The notes beneath the pieces are model-generated. The model was not told where the DNA came from. It did no database searches and saw only the letters and a program-made list of their open reading frames with translations. Both the position numbers and the translations under genes were made by a program. From an uncultured Eubacteriales bacterium (GTDB taxonomy: Bacteria > Bacillota > Clostridia > Oscillospirales > Acutalibacteraceae): a DNA stretch of 14,235 bases. How positions within the stretch are numbered: the stretch's first letter is position 1; each line of letters opens with the position of its first letter. This document shows positions 1 to 8,098 of this stretch, piece by piece. The stretch covers positions 1 to 14,235 of the forward strand of contig ONNU01000046.1 in assembly GCA_900319255.1 (NCBI GenBank), written 5' to 3'.

Positions 1-33
1 GAGTCATACTTCATTAGCATTTCTACTTTGGTC
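1..33 (-). repeat. Dispersed intergenic repeat, inverted copy of 14019-14051
   Basis: The reverse complement of these 33 bases aligns without gaps to 14019-14051, with 28 of 33 identities. Four of the five differences are transitions. The length and identity make chance unlikely. The copy starts at the window edge, so the repeat may extend further left. The function is unknown. It probably belongs to a dispersed intergenic repeat family. Confidence 0.6.
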
Positions 34-46
34 AATCAAAAGGTGG

Positions 47-76
47 AAACCACAAGGGGTGTCCCCCTTGAGTTTT
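47..76 (+). terminator. Candidate intrinsic terminator or palindromic intergenic repeat
   Basis: CAAGGGG (53-59) pairs perfectly with CCCCTTG (64-70) across a TGTC loop. The stem can be extended with two mismatches by AAACCA before it and AGTTTT after it. The T-rich 3' side makes it terminator-like for an unseen gene to the left. The A-rich 5' side could make it bidirectional. A degenerate relative of the same palindrome (AACCACAAG followed by a G-rich arm, a loop and a C-rich arm) occurs at 14162-14197, so it may equally be a dispersed repeat. Confidence 0.4.
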
Positions 77-186
77 CCCCCTTTTGCCCCGTGGCAAGCC
101 AGGCTTTAATGACTAAGATATAGTATTGTCAGAAGCTTGAAATCCTGTAGAGTCTGCCCACATGGAGTAAACCCAGGGGAAGATAT

Positions 187-208
187 AAGGAAAGGGGTTT
201 TCCTTTTT
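187..208 (+). other. Hairpin followed by a short T run
   Basis: AAGGAAA (187-193) pairs with TTTCCTT (199-205) across a GGGGT loop, and three more T residues follow. The stem is AT-rich and the T run is short, so this is at best a weak terminator. It lies between the stronger hairpin at 47-76 and the operon promoter. The stem is seen in the sequence; any function is speculative. Confidence 0.25.
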
Positions 209-284
209 GTCCGAAGAGTTTTTTCACTGCCCCTTTAAATAATGATAAGTTGACAGCATTGGCTCCCCCCGCCATCCTGCACAA

Positions 285-297
285 TCACATAATGTGA
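285..297. promoter_or_regulatory. Perfect 13-bp palindrome, possible operator
   Basis: TCACAT-A-ATGTGA is a perfect dyad located about 60 bp before the -35 element of the operon promoter. Such short dyads are typical of transcription factor sites, but it matches no regulator that I can name with confidence. It is the inverted form of a CRP/FNR-type half-site arrangement rather than that consensus itself. A chance occurrence in AT-rich DNA is possible. Confidence 0.3.
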
Positions 298-320
298 ATT
301 ATGAATAATGCATTAAGTTT

Positions 321-331
321 ATCACGGTGAT
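321..331. promoter_or_regulatory. Perfect 11-bp palindrome, possible operator
   Basis: ATCAC-G-GTGAT is a perfect dyad that ends 25 bp before the -35 hexamer. That placement suits an activator or repressor of the polysaccharide promoter. It is a different sequence from the dyad at 285-297. The symmetry is certain; the regulatory role is inference. Confidence 0.3.
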
Positions 332-356
332 TTGTACTGTTTGTAATTTTTACGAA

Positions 357-385
357 TTGACAAATAATCTGATACGTTATACAAT
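357..385 (+). promoter_or_regulatory. Sigma-A-type promoter of the polysaccharide operon
   Basis: TTGACA at 357-362 is a perfect -35 hexamer. After a 17-bp spacer, TACAAT at 380-385 matches the -10 consensus at five of six positions. Transcription would start near 391-393, leaving a leader of only about 23 nt before the GTG start at 415. No other promoter of similar quality was seen before the terminator at 11333. The nine genes from 415 to 11311 are therefore probably read mainly from here. Confidence 0.75.
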
Positions 386-414
386 AATAAAGTGTATGTT
401 GATAAATTGGGGCA

Positions 415-2514
415 GTGCGTATTCTGCATTGCAGTCGGTTTTCTGATGTACCTGCGGATGCTCAAAGATTTGATGAGGAATGGTTTTTTATGAGCTTTGA
501 TAATAGATCTGATAATAATGCGGCGCTGATATCTGAAAAAGGCTTTGAATTTCTTCCCGCCGGAAGATCAGGCTCTCCCCTGCTGGGCGGAGACGGCAGC
601 TCACTGCTTGCAATAAAGTTTTCATCCTCCAGGCTTGTGCCCGGGGATGCGGTCATGCTCGGTCTGCTGACAAATGAAAAGAATGAGCCTGGATTCAGAA
701 CACTGGCTATGACCCATATATGCAGCCCCCGTTACGGCTGCGGCGCGCGCTGGCTCGATGATGAAAGAAAAAAACGCATAATATATAATGACCTGCGGGG
801 AAAGAATTATGACCCCTGCGCCGTCATTCTCGATATTGAAAAAAGCAAAGAGATAATGGTGGTCAGAGGACACGTTCAGGATATCTCTCCTGACGGCAGC
901 TTCAGCATCATGCTTGAATACAGCTTTAAAAGAAAGCTTTCTCCGGGAAAGCCCGCAATTTCCCGGCTGGATATAAAAAGCGGCGATATCAGCGATATCA
1001 TCAGCTGCGAGGATATCACCGGCTTCCGGGAAGAGGAATATAAGGGCTTCTCTCAGCATTCGGTCAGCGGTATAAGAATAAGCCCTGACGGAAAAAATAT
1101 TCTCTTTATCCATGAGATGGCATCAAAAAATGAAAAAAGAAGCCGTCTGCTTGTCGCTGATGTAAATGGAAGGATAACAAAAGAGCTGGGCTGTGGTCTG
1201 AATGTGAAAAGCGCAGTCTGGAGCAGCAGCGGTGAGGTAATGGGCTGCTTTGCGGAAAAGGACGGCTGCGATCATTTCTACAGCATTGATCTTTTTGATA
1301 ATATCCCTCATATGATGTGGCATGAGCTGAAAAACGCTAAGGAATGTTTTCCTCTGGCTGAGGAAGGCTTTTTCATCGGCGAAGCCTATAACGATAAGAA
1401 AAAACAGCGCGGACTTTATCTGCTTACGAAAAAGGATAAGCGTTCAAGACTGCTTGCCGCTTCAAAGCCGGATATCAGAGAGCCGCAGGGAGATTTCTAC
1501 CCCGTGACGGCAGATGACGGCAGCTTTGTGATATATCAGGCGGAGCATAAAAAAAGACGGGCGCTTTTTAAGCTGACGCTTCAGCGTCCCGACCTTGAAA
1601 GATATGATACCGCCGCAGAGAAAAACCACAGCGTCACTATTCTCCTTGCCACCTATAACGGTGCGCGCTTTCTCAAGCAGCAGCTTGACAGCCTGCTTGC
1701 CCAGAAGGGCGTCCGGGTCAATATCCTTGCAAGAGATGACGGCTCGACCGATGAAACAAAATCTATACTTGAGGATTATCAGAGCCGGGGACTGCTGAAA
1801 TGGTATACCGGAGAGCATATGAATGTCCAGAAGGGATATCTGGATCTGATGAAAAACGCTCCCCGCTCCGATTATTATGCATTCTGCGATCAGGATGATG
1901 TGTGGGATGACGATAAGCTTTTAGCGGCGGTAACAGAGCTTGACGATATGGATAACAGCAAGCCTGCAATGTATTACTGCGGGCAGAAGCTTGTGGATGA
2001 AAACCTGAAGCTTTTGTCTGTACATTCGGTTCATACACAGCGAAATGACCATACCAATTTCTTTTTCAGTAATGTTGCGGGCTGCACAGAGGTATTCAAT
2101 CAGCGTCTGCTTGATGAGATCAACAGCGCCCAGCCGGAATTTATCCACAGCCATGATAACTGGTCCCTCAAGGTCTGTCTTGCAATGGGCGGAAGCTTTG
2201 TCACAGACCCGGTGTCAAGAATAAGCTACCGTCAGCACGGCGGTAATGTGGTAGGTCTGAATGTCGGCATCAAGGGCAGATATAAACAGGTGCAGAGATA
2301 TATGAGCATCAAGCTGAAAAAGCAGTGCGAAAATCTCCTTGCCTGCTACGGTGACAGGATGATCCCCGAATACAGGGAGATTGCTGAGGATATCTGCAAT
2401 TATGACAGCTCCTTCAAAAGCAGGAGGATGCTGCTGAAAAAGCATGATGTGGATTTCAGGAGCAGAAGCTTCAATTATGTGATAAAGCTTAAGGTAATGC
2501 TGAAAAAGCTTTGA
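415..2514 (+). CDS. Beta-propeller/GT2 glycosyltransferase fusion protein
   Basis: This 699-residue cytoplasmic protein most likely transfers a sugar to a lipid-linked repeat-unit intermediate. The C-terminal half (from about residue 405) is a GT-A fold, family 2 glycosyltransferase. It has the nucleotide-binding start VTILLATYNG, ARDDGSTDET (439-448) and the metal-binding motif CDQDDVWDDDK (491-501), of the kind seen in rhamnosyltransferase-like enzymes, followed by a basic C-terminal tail. Residues about 103-395 resemble a TolB/oligogalacturonide-lyase-type beta-propeller, with RWLDDERKKRIIYNDLRG and ISPDG repeats near 157 and 222. No membrane segment is seen. Residues 1-100 are unassigned. 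The GTG at 415 is the first in-frame start, but only GGGG lies before it, just 2 nt away. ATG 490 has GAGGA ten bases upstream and could be the true start. The sugar specificity cannot be read from the sequence. Confidence 0.85.
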   Translation: MRILHCSRFSDVPADAQRFDEEWFFMSFDNRSDNNAALISEKGFEFLPAGRSGSPLLGGDGSSLLAIKFSSSRLVPGDAVMLGLLTNEKNEPGFRTLAMTHICSPRYGCGARWLDDERKKRIIYNDLRGKNYDPCAVILDIEKSKEIMVVRGHVQDISPDGSFSIMLEYSFKRKLSPGKPAISRLDIKSGDISDIISCEDITGFREEEYKGFSQHSVSGIRISPDGKNILFIHEMASKNEKRSRLLVADVNGRITKELGCGLNVKSAVWSSSGEVMGCFAEKDGCDHFYSIDLFDNIPHMMWHELKNAKECFPLAEEGFFIGEAYNDKKKQRGLYLLTKKDKRSRLLAASKPDIREPQGDFYPVTADDGSFVIYQAEHKKRRALFKLTLQRPDLERYDTAAEKNHSVTILLATYNGARFLKQQLDSLLAQKGVRVNILARDDGSTDETKSILEDYQSRGLLKWYTGEHMNVQKGYLDLMKNAPRSDYYAFCDQDDVWDDDKLLAAVTELDDMDNSKPAMYYCGQKLVDENLKLLSVHSVHTQRNDHTNFFFSNVAGCTEVFNQRLLDEINSAQPEFIHSHDNWSLKVCLAMGGSFVTDPVSRISYRQHGGNVVGLNVGIKGRYKQVQRYMSIKLKKQCENLLACYGDRMIPEYREIAEDICNYDSSFKSRRMLLKKHDVDFRSRSFNYVIKLKVMLKKL

Positions 2515-2528
2515 ATGAGGGCTTGAAT

Positions 2529-3719
2529 ATGAAGGTCGTTTATATACCGAATAAAAGTGAGGAGGGCGGCGCTTTCCGCTCACAGAAAGAGCTGATCGCC
2601 ACTCTCAGAGAAAAACACGGGGTCACGCCTGTTGTACTGACCTATCGTGACGGCAATCTGCGGAAATGGTGTCTTGAAAACAATATCGAGACCCATACCA
2701 TCGGCTATGAGCCGTTTATGATAAACAGCGGCTGTACAAGGCTGCGAAAAATGGTCAAGACCATGCTTTTACCCCGCTATAAAATGAAAAGAAACAAGGG
2801 CAACCGCTCAGCACTTGAAAAAGTCGAGTCAGAGCTTGATTTTTCCGATGTAGACCTGATACATACCAATGTCAACAGGGACGATTTCGGCGCACAGCTG
2901 AGCCGTAAATATGATATCCCCCACATCTGGCACATCAGGGAAACAGGCGACAAGGATTACGACTGCTTTTTCCTGAGAAAAAATGCCATTGAATATATGA
3001 ATGAAACAAAGGGCGTTTTTATCGTCATCTCTGACGCAGTAAAAAAAGCGTGGGCAAAAAGAGGGCTTGACGAGAAAAAGATGCGCAGGGTCTACAACGG
3101 GATAAATCTTTCCGTTTACCCCGATAATATAACCCATGATTTCACAAAGAAGGAGCTGCGCTTTATCTTTACCGGCACGCTTTGCGAAAACAAGGGTCAG
3201 ATACAGGCAATAAAGGCTGTCGAAGCTCTTCCCGATGAATACAGGGCGCAGATACATCTTGATTTCTACGGCGGCGGCGCCCAGACCTATATTGACAGCC
3301 TGAAAAGATATGTGACAGCTCATAAGCTCTCCGACAGGATAAGCTTCTGCGGATATACCGACAAGCTCAGCGAGATACTTCCCATGTATGAGGGCGCTTT
3401 TGTATGCTCACGGAACGAAGCCTTCGGCAGAGTTACTGTGGAGCATATGTATACCGGGCTTGGGGTGATAGCCTCTGATTCCGGAGCAAATCCAGAAATA
3501 ATAACAGACGGCGAAAACGGTTATCTTTATAAATCGGAGGATACGGCTTCTCTGCGTGACAGCATCATCCGCTTTCTGGACAACAGGGACAGGCTTCCCG
3601 CAATGACTGCCAGCGCAAGAGAAAAAGTAGCCGGCTGCTTTACAAAAGAGATCAACGCCGCAAATATCCGCAAGGTATATGAAGAAGTGATAGAAAAATA
3701 TGGAAAAAATAAAGCTTGA
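2529..3719 (+). CDS. GT4-family glycosyltransferase (GT-B fold)
   Basis: This 396-residue cytoplasmic retaining glycosyltransferase is expected to add one sugar to the repeat unit. The start is taken at ATG 2529, with GAGGG at 2517-2521 at good spacing. A TTG at 2511 is also in frame but would overlap the stop of the previous gene and has a poorer site. The N-terminal half is an acceptor-side Rossmann domain, with DVDLIHTNVNRDD and a HIWHIRE stretch. The C-terminal half has FTGTLCENKGQ (residues 214-224) and the family signature E297-AFGRVTV-E305, the EX7E motif that contacts the donor nucleotide-sugar. The length is normal for the family. The gene starts 14 nt after the fusion gene and overlaps the next gene by 20 nt, so translational coupling is likely. 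The donor and acceptor are unknown. Confidence 0.9.
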   Translation: MKVVYIPNKSEEGGAFRSQKELIATLREKHGVTPVVLTYRDGNLRKWCLENNIETHTIGYEPFMINSGCTRLRKMVKTMLLPRYKMKRNKGNRSALEKVESELDFSDVDLIHTNVNRDDFGAQLSRKYDIPHIWHIRETGDKDYDCFFLRKNAIEYMNETKGVFIVISDAVKKAWAKRGLDEKKMRRVYNGINLSVYPDNITHDFTKKELRFIFTGTLCENKGQIQAIKAVEALPDEYRAQIHLDFYGGGAQTYIDSLKRYVTAHKLSDRISFCGYTDKLSEILPMYEGAFVCSRNEAFGRVTVEHMYTGLGVIASDSGANPEIITDGENGYLYKSEDTASLRDSIIRFLDNRDRLPAMTASAREKVAGCFTKEINAANIRKVYEEVIEKYGKNKA

Positions 3720-4569
3720 TATAGCATTCGTAATACTGCATTATATGGCGGTAAACGATACTATAGAATGTATTGAGTCTGTATTTGCCCGCTGCGGGGG
3801 CTGTGATATCCATGTGATAATCGTGGACAACGCTTCGCCCGACGGCTCGGGAAAGCAGCTCGAGGAAAAATACCGTGACAACCCATCCGTCACAGTCATA
3901 AGAAATGAAAAGAACCTTGGCTTTGCAAACGGTAATAACACGGGCTTTAAATATGCAAAGGAAAATTTCGACTGTAAATATATAATTCTCAGCAATAACG
4001 ATATCGTCCTTTTTCAGAACGATATGCTGGATATCATAAATAAAGAATATGAAAGAACAGGCTTTGCTGTTCTGGGACCGATGATCCTGACAAAGGACGG
4101 ACGATATACCTCCAACCCTCAGCGGATGGAGGCTCTCAGCAGGGAACAGACCCGTCAGATGAAAAAGGATATGGAGAACTTCCTCCTTTTCCAGAAGCTT
4201 TATATCAGACCTGTATATATAATGTACAGAAAGGTATTCCTGAAAAAGAAAAAGCGCAGCAGGATCTGCGACCATTTCAGAAGCTATGAAAATGTCACTC
4301 TCCACGGAAGCTTTATGATCTTTTCAAAGGACTATATAAGTAAATTCGACGGGCTTGACGACCGCAGCTTTATGTACGGCGAAGAGGATCTTCTCCACAG
4401 AAGGCTTATCAAAAACGGTCTGAAAAGCGTTTATACCCCCGGTTTCGCAGTCTACCACAAGGAGGATGCCTCCACTAACACCGCTTCAAAAAGCAGCAGA
4501 AAAAAACGGGAATTCTATTACACTAATTTCATTGCCTCGCTTGGAGTGCTTGAAAAAGAATTTGAGTAA
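3700..4569 (+). CDS. GT2 glycosyltransferase, rhamnosyltransferase-like
   Basis: This 289-residue cytoplasmic inverting glycosyltransferase has a GT-A fold. Motifs in order are VDNASPDGS (residues 42-50), NLGFANGNNTGF, SNND (98-101, the DXD-type metal site) and a C-terminal GLDDRSFMYGEEDLL stretch (YGEED at 226-230) that ends in an AVYHKED segment. This layout is typical of the rhamnosyltransferase (WbbL-like) branch of family 2, although substrate prediction inside this family is unreliable. The start ATG 3700 lies inside the end of the GT4 gene, with a 20-nt overlap and no strong Shine-Dalgarno, which suggests coupling. A run of basic residues (KKKKRSR) near 184-190 may hold the enzyme at the membrane surface. 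Confidence 0.88.
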   Translation: MEKIKLDIAFVILHYMAVNDTIECIESVFARCGGCDIHVIIVDNASPDGSGKQLEEKYRDNPSVTVIRNEKNLGFANGNNTGFKYAKENFDCKYIILSNNDIVLFQNDMLDIINKEYERTGFAVLGPMILTKDGRYTSNPQRMEALSREQTRQMKKDMENFLLFQKLYIRPVYIMYRKVFLKKKKRSRICDHFRSYENVTLHGSFMIFSKDYISKFDGLDDRSFMYGEEDLLHRRLIKNGLKSVYTPGFAVYHKEDASTNTASKSSRKKREFYYTNFIASLGVLEKEFE

Positions 4570-4624
4570 ATTTGGAATTATATTTTTCATCAGAAAATAA
4601 AAGGAAAAGCAAAGAGGGATCAAT

Positions 4625-5806
4625 GTGAAGAAGATAAACGTGGGAGTTCTGGGGCTGGCGTTCCATTCGGGTAATTTAGGATGCAGCGCTCTTTCCTACT
4701 CCTTTATGTATATGCTTGATGATATCGCAAAAAATAACGGTCTGGAAATGAAGGTCAGTATTCTTTCCGGCGCTGACGATCAGCGTCCCCTCAAGGCTGA
4801 ATTCGGCTCCCTGAGCTACAGCTTTGTAAGGCTTGGTCTGAAAAACAGCAAATTCCGCAAGCAGACTATCTCCGCTTTCAGAAGCTGCGATGTCATCTTT
4901 GATTTTACCGCAGGGGACAGCTTTACGGATATTTACGGCATGAGCCGTTTCCTCAAGCGCTCCTATTTCAAGAAGCTGGTAATTAAGAATAAAACTCCGC
5001 TGGTTCTGGGCAGCCAGACCTACGGTCCGTATAATAAGGCGCTCAGCAGAAGCTGGGCGAAAAGCATCATCAGCAAAAGCTATGAGGTTTTTGCAAGAGA
5101 TGAAAAATCATACGCTGTTGCCGAAAAGCTCGGCGGCAGAAAACCCATACTTACAACAGATGTTGCGTTTTTCCTGCCCTATGAAAGCAAGGGGGCAGAC
5201 CAAAGCAGGATAAATGTCGGTATCAATGTATCAGGACTTCTCTGGAACGGAGGATATACCGGAAATAATCAGTTCGGGCTGACCGTTGATTACCGTGAAT
5301 ATATAGAAAGTCTTCTGAAGGAGTTTTCAGAGGACGAAAAATACAGAGTGCATCTTATCCCCCATGTTGTTTACAAGACCTCGAGGGATGTTGCGGACAA
5401 TGACTGGTACGTCAGCTGCGATCTTGCAGAAAAGTACAGCAATGTCACTCTCTCACCATTTTTTGAAAGCCCAATGGAGGCAAAATCATATATTTCTGAT
5501 ATGGACGTCTTTGTCGGCGCAAGGATGCACGCTACCATCGCCGCTTATTCATCCGGCGTTGCAGCCATTCCCTTCTCCTACAGCCGCAAATTCGAGGGGC
5601 TTTATGAAAGCCTTGAATATCCCTTTGTCATCTCCGGCACAAAGATAGAAACTGCCGAAGCTCTTGAAAAAACAAAGGCTTATATCAGATCTCCCGAAAA
5701 GCTCCGGGAAGCTATGACAAATTATAAAAATGAACTAAAAGCAAAAACTGACAAAATGATGAAGGACTATTCCGGAATAATACTTGGATTATGCAGGGAT
5801 GAATAA
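4625..5806 (+). CDS. Polysaccharide pyruvyl transferase family protein (first copy)
   Basis: This 393-residue protein belongs to the PS_pyruv_trans family (PF04230). Members transfer pyruvate from phosphoenolpyruvate onto a sugar as an acidic ketal. The N-terminus has NLGCSALSYSF. Residues 97-105 read GDSFTDIYG, followed by PLVLGSQTYGPY. The C-terminal half carries GARMHATIAAYSSG from residue 298, with the conserved His302 of the family. The length is normal. The start is GTG 4625, with GAGGG at 4614-4618; an overlapping ATG at 4623 stops at once. A 55-nt gap separates it from the previous gene and shows no terminator. A role in adding charge to the repeat unit is inference. Some proteins in this family act on other substrates. 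Confidence 0.85.
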   Translation: MKKINVGVLGLAFHSGNLGCSALSYSFMYMLDDIAKNNGLEMKVSILSGADDQRPLKAEFGSLSYSFVRLGLKNSKFRKQTISAFRSCDVIFDFTAGDSFTDIYGMSRFLKRSYFKKLVIKNKTPLVLGSQTYGPYNKALSRSWAKSIISKSYEVFARDEKSYAVAEKLGGRKPILTTDVAFFLPYESKGADQSRINVGINVSGLLWNGGYTGNNQFGLTVDYREYIESLLKEFSEDEKYRVHLIPHVVYKTSRDVADNDWYVSCDLAEKYSNVTLSPFFESPMEAKSYISDMDVFVGARMHATIAAYSSGVAAIPFSYSRKFEGLYESLEYPFVISGTKIETAEALEKTKAYIRSPEKLREAMTNYKNELKAKTDKMMKDYSGIILGLCRDE

Positions 5807-5872
5807 GCCCGGGATCCTGCCGGAACAATCGTATCAAAAACAAAAACTGCTTTTTTAGATCGGGGTGATTCA

Positions 5873-7150
5873 ATGAAGCTGAAAAACAGGACAGATGATG
5901 TGATGATCTGTCTTTTGCTGCTGATGCAGCTTGGCTTCCACACAAATACAGCCTATGATGATTATGTTTCCATAGGCTTCAGTATAATCGTATTTTTGTA
6001 TTTTCTTCTCAGCAAGGCAAAGATCAGCGTTATGCACTTTACCCAAAATGCCAAAAACTATGTTATCTGGTATTCGCTTATGATGGTATGGTGCGGAATA
6101 TCGTTTTTGTGGTCGGAGGAAAGCAACCTGAACATGATAAAGAATCTGGTGCTTTTCACCTATATACCCCTGATGCTGACGGCATTCTGCGTATGCGAAT
6201 ACCTGCGGCGGGGCAATGACGGAATAAGGCTGCTTATCGCAATGATAACGGCTGAAATGCTTGTGGGACTGCGGGCGCTTATCCACACTCCGCTGGCAGA
6301 GCTTTTTACAAAATTCGATACCAGACTCTACGGCACAGGTCTGGGAGTAAACTACAACCATTTCACAACACAGTTTGCTCTTGTATTCGTTGTGGTGCTT
6401 TTCATGGCATACAATATGAACAAGATGTTCTATATACCGCTGGCATTCCTGTTTGCGAATATCCTTGTATCAGGCAGCCGTAAGGTGCTTCTTGTTTCTG
6501 CGATCGCATTTATCATTCTTTATCTTACCCAGACTGACCAAAAGACCAGTCTGCTGAAAAGACTGAAAAGAATACTTATTATCGTCGTCATAATCAGCGT
6601 ACCCATGTGGATAATCATGACGAATGAATTCATGTACAAGCTTATCGGTGAAAAAACGCTGGTCGTTATCTCCGGAATGCTCAATATTGACCTCGGCGTA
6701 AGCTCTGACGCAAGTACAGATCAGCGCCGTGAGCTTATCGTTATCGCCGGCGATGTTTTCCAGAAAAACTTCTTCCACGGCGTAGGCTATTATTCCTTTA
6801 TGAATCACAACAAATGGCACGTTTATGCGCATAATAACTATATGGAGCTGCTTGCCGATCTTGGCATCGTGGGCTTTGTGCTTTATTATTCGTTCTACAT
6901 CAGACAGCTGTTCAGCTATTTCAAAATGAACAACTGCCGTAAATCCGAGCCCTTCAAGCTCAGGATAGGCACCGATTTCTTCAGATCAAAATGGAATGCT
7001 CTGGGTCTGACCTTCTTTGTAACGCTTATGTTCATGGAATACGGTCAGGTAACATTTTTCAGACCCTACGTTCTTACGCCGTTGCTTATCGTTACAATGG
7101 CTATTGAAAACCTTAAAAACAAGGAAATTCTTCAAAGGAGTGACGCTTGA
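5873..7150 (+). CDS. wzy: Wzy-type polysaccharide polymerase (O-antigen polymerase/ligase family)
   Basis: This 425-residue polytopic membrane protein should join lipid-linked repeat units on the outer face of the membrane. Hydrophobic segments occur throughout, for example near residues 30-48, 63-80, 92-110, 160-182, 185-222, 232-250, 332-355 and 380-400. The diagnostic part is a long loop with GVGYYS (residues 303-308) and AHNNYMELLADLG (from 319), the Wzy_C-like pattern of the family, which usually places His and Glu outside the membrane. An RR motif (TDQRREL) precedes it. The start ATG 5873 follows GGGGTG at 5862-5867. Its stop shares one base with the next start. Polymerase rather than ligase is inferred from the neighbouring flippase and transferases. 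Confidence 0.88.
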   Translation: MKLKNRTDDVMICLLLLMQLGFHTNTAYDDYVSIGFSIIVFLYFLLSKAKISVMHFTQNAKNYVIWYSLMMVWCGISFLWSEESNLNMIKNLVLFTYIPLMLTAFCVCEYLRRGNDGIRLLIAMITAEMLVGLRALIHTPLAELFTKFDTRLYGTGLGVNYNHFTTQFALVFVVVLFMAYNMNKMFYIPLAFLFANILVSGSRKVLLVSAIAFIILYLTQTDQKTSLLKRLKRILIIVVIISVPMWIIMTNEFMYKLIGEKTLVVISGMLNIDLGVSSDASTDQRRELIVIAGDVFQKNFFHGVGYYSFMNHNKWHVYAHNNYMELLADLGIVGFVLYYSFYIRQLFSYFKMNNCRKSEPFKLRIGTDFFRSKWNALGLTFFVTLMFMEYGQVTFFRPYVLTPLLIVTMAIENLKNKEILQRSDA

Positions 7151-8079
7151 TGTATCCCATGAAGCAGGATATGGCTGAGCTTTATAATGAATATATGGAA
7201 AGCCTCAAGCTTCTCGTCAGGGAAAAGCGTGAGCTGACCGAAAGCAGGATCTACCGCATGGGTGTGACTGCCCATATCAGAAAGAAAAGAGGCTTTTCCG
7301 ACAGCATAAAAAGAGCTGTGGATAAGCTCAGCGGAAGAGGCTACGGCGCAATAACATATAAAAACCTCCCCACAGCTAAAAACGACCGATCCGATACCAA
7401 TTATTTCAGCGATGACAGAGTAGCTGTATATACCTGTATCATCGGTAAATATGACGCTCTGATGGAGCCTGTTGTGCATCCGGATAATGTTGATTACTAC
7501 GCTATCACGGATTTCGATATTCCGGAGGGCAGCGCCTTCAAAAGAATAGACGCTGATTCCTTCGAGGAAATAAAGGGCATGACCCCCTCAGAAAAGAACC
7601 GCTTTTTCAAAATGAATCCCCATAAGGTATTCGGGGAGCATAAATATTCCATCTATGTAGACGGCAATATCAGAGTATGCACCGATTTTACCGAGCATAT
7701 CAACAGAATGTCAAAGCACGGCTTCAGCCATTTCAGACATTCCCACAGAACCTGCGCCTATGAAGAAGCAAGGTTCTGCAAATCATTGAAAAAGGATACC
7801 GATGAAAGCATTGACGCTTATGTAAAGAAGCTCAGGGATGACGGATTCCCGGAAAATTACGGGCTTATCACCTGCGATATACTTGTGCGTGAGCATAATA
7901 ACCCGGAATGTATAAAGATCATGGAGCAGTGGTGGGAGCAGTTCAGATGCTTTGTCAAAAGAGATCAGATCGCTATGCCCTATGTTCTGTATAAAAACGG
8001 AATCCCTATTGATGAGGTAGCGCTTCTCGGAGGAGATGTGCATCAGGAAAACTCCTTTGAGATCGTAAGGCATCACTGA
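7150..8079 (+). CDS. DUF616 (TOD1/MUCI70-like) glycosyltransferase-type protein
   Basis: This 309-residue protein matches the pattern of the DUF616 family (PF04765), related to plant TOD1/MUCI70 glycosyltransferase-like proteins and also found in bacterial surface-sugar clusters. Visible motifs are VYTCIIGKYD (residues 93-102), DYYAITD, KMNPHKVFGEHKYSIYVDGNIRV (within 154-176, with D171 in a DXD-like place), a HFRHSHRTCAYEE block and a C-terminal QWWEQF segment. Residues 1-80 are helical and basic, without a membrane segment. ATG 7150 overlaps the stop of the polymerase gene by one base, and AAAGGAG lies at 7134-7140, so the genes are coupled. The reaction has not been established for bacterial members as far as I know. 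A glycosyltransferase role in repeat-unit assembly is the best guess. Confidence 0.82.
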   Translation: MYPMKQDMAELYNEYMESLKLLVREKRELTESRIYRMGVTAHIRKKRGFSDSIKRAVDKLSGRGYGAITYKNLPTAKNDRSDTNYFSDDRVAVYTCIIGKYDALMEPVVHPDNVDYYAITDFDIPEGSAFKRIDADSFEEIKGMTPSEKNRFFKMNPHKVFGEHKYSIYVDGNIRVCTDFTEHINRMSKHGFSHFRHSHRTCAYEEARFCKSLKKDTDESIDAYVKKLRDDGFPENYGLITCDILVREHNNPECIKIMEQWWEQFRCFVKRDQIAMPYVLYKNGIPIDEVALLGGDVHQENSFEIVRHH

Positions 8080-8098
8080 TAAGCATGGAGGAAGGAAA

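Larger units (their letters stand above)
1..414. other. Gene-free leader region upstream of the polysaccharide operon
   Basis: No open reading frame with coding character or a ribosome binding site is seen here. The stretch holds a GC-rich hairpin at 47-76, a weaker hairpin at 187-208, short palindromes at 285-297, 307-314 and 321-331, and a consensus-like promoter at 357-385. The first 33 bases match a segment near the other end of the window in inverted orientation. I compared it by eye with RNase P RNA, SRP RNA and group II intron domain V signatures and saw none. A structured RNA unknown to me cannot be excluded. Confidence 0.6.

Noticed and set aside
250..255. A second TTGACA as a possible -35 element
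   Set aside because: No acceptable -10 hexamer lies 15-19 bp downstream, where the sequence is C-rich. The copy at 357-362 has a proper partner.
622..1113. Open frame of 163 codons on the - strand
   Set aside because: It lies wholly inside the propeller-GT2 gene in antisense, has no ribosome binding site and no recognisable domain, while the + strand reads as a coherent protein.
2829..3323. Open frame of 164 codons on the - strand
   Set aside because: It is a shadow of the GT4 gene, with no start context and no domain.
3652..4305. Open frame of 217 codons on the - strand
   Set aside because: It is antisense to the GT2 gene, whose motifs (VDNAS, SNND, YGEED) are intact. The - strand translation is compositionally odd and shows no family pattern.
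5807..5872. Possible terminator or promoter between the first pyruvyl transferase gene and the polymerase gene
   Set aside because: The only pairing before the T run is A5 with T5 across CTGC, which has no GC stem, and no -35/-10 pair is seen. The gap is best read as an ordinary intra-operon spacer.
5870..6361. Open frame of 163 codons on the - strand
   Set aside because: It is antisense to the Wzy-type gene. Its His/Gln-rich composition is a mirror of hydrophobic codons.
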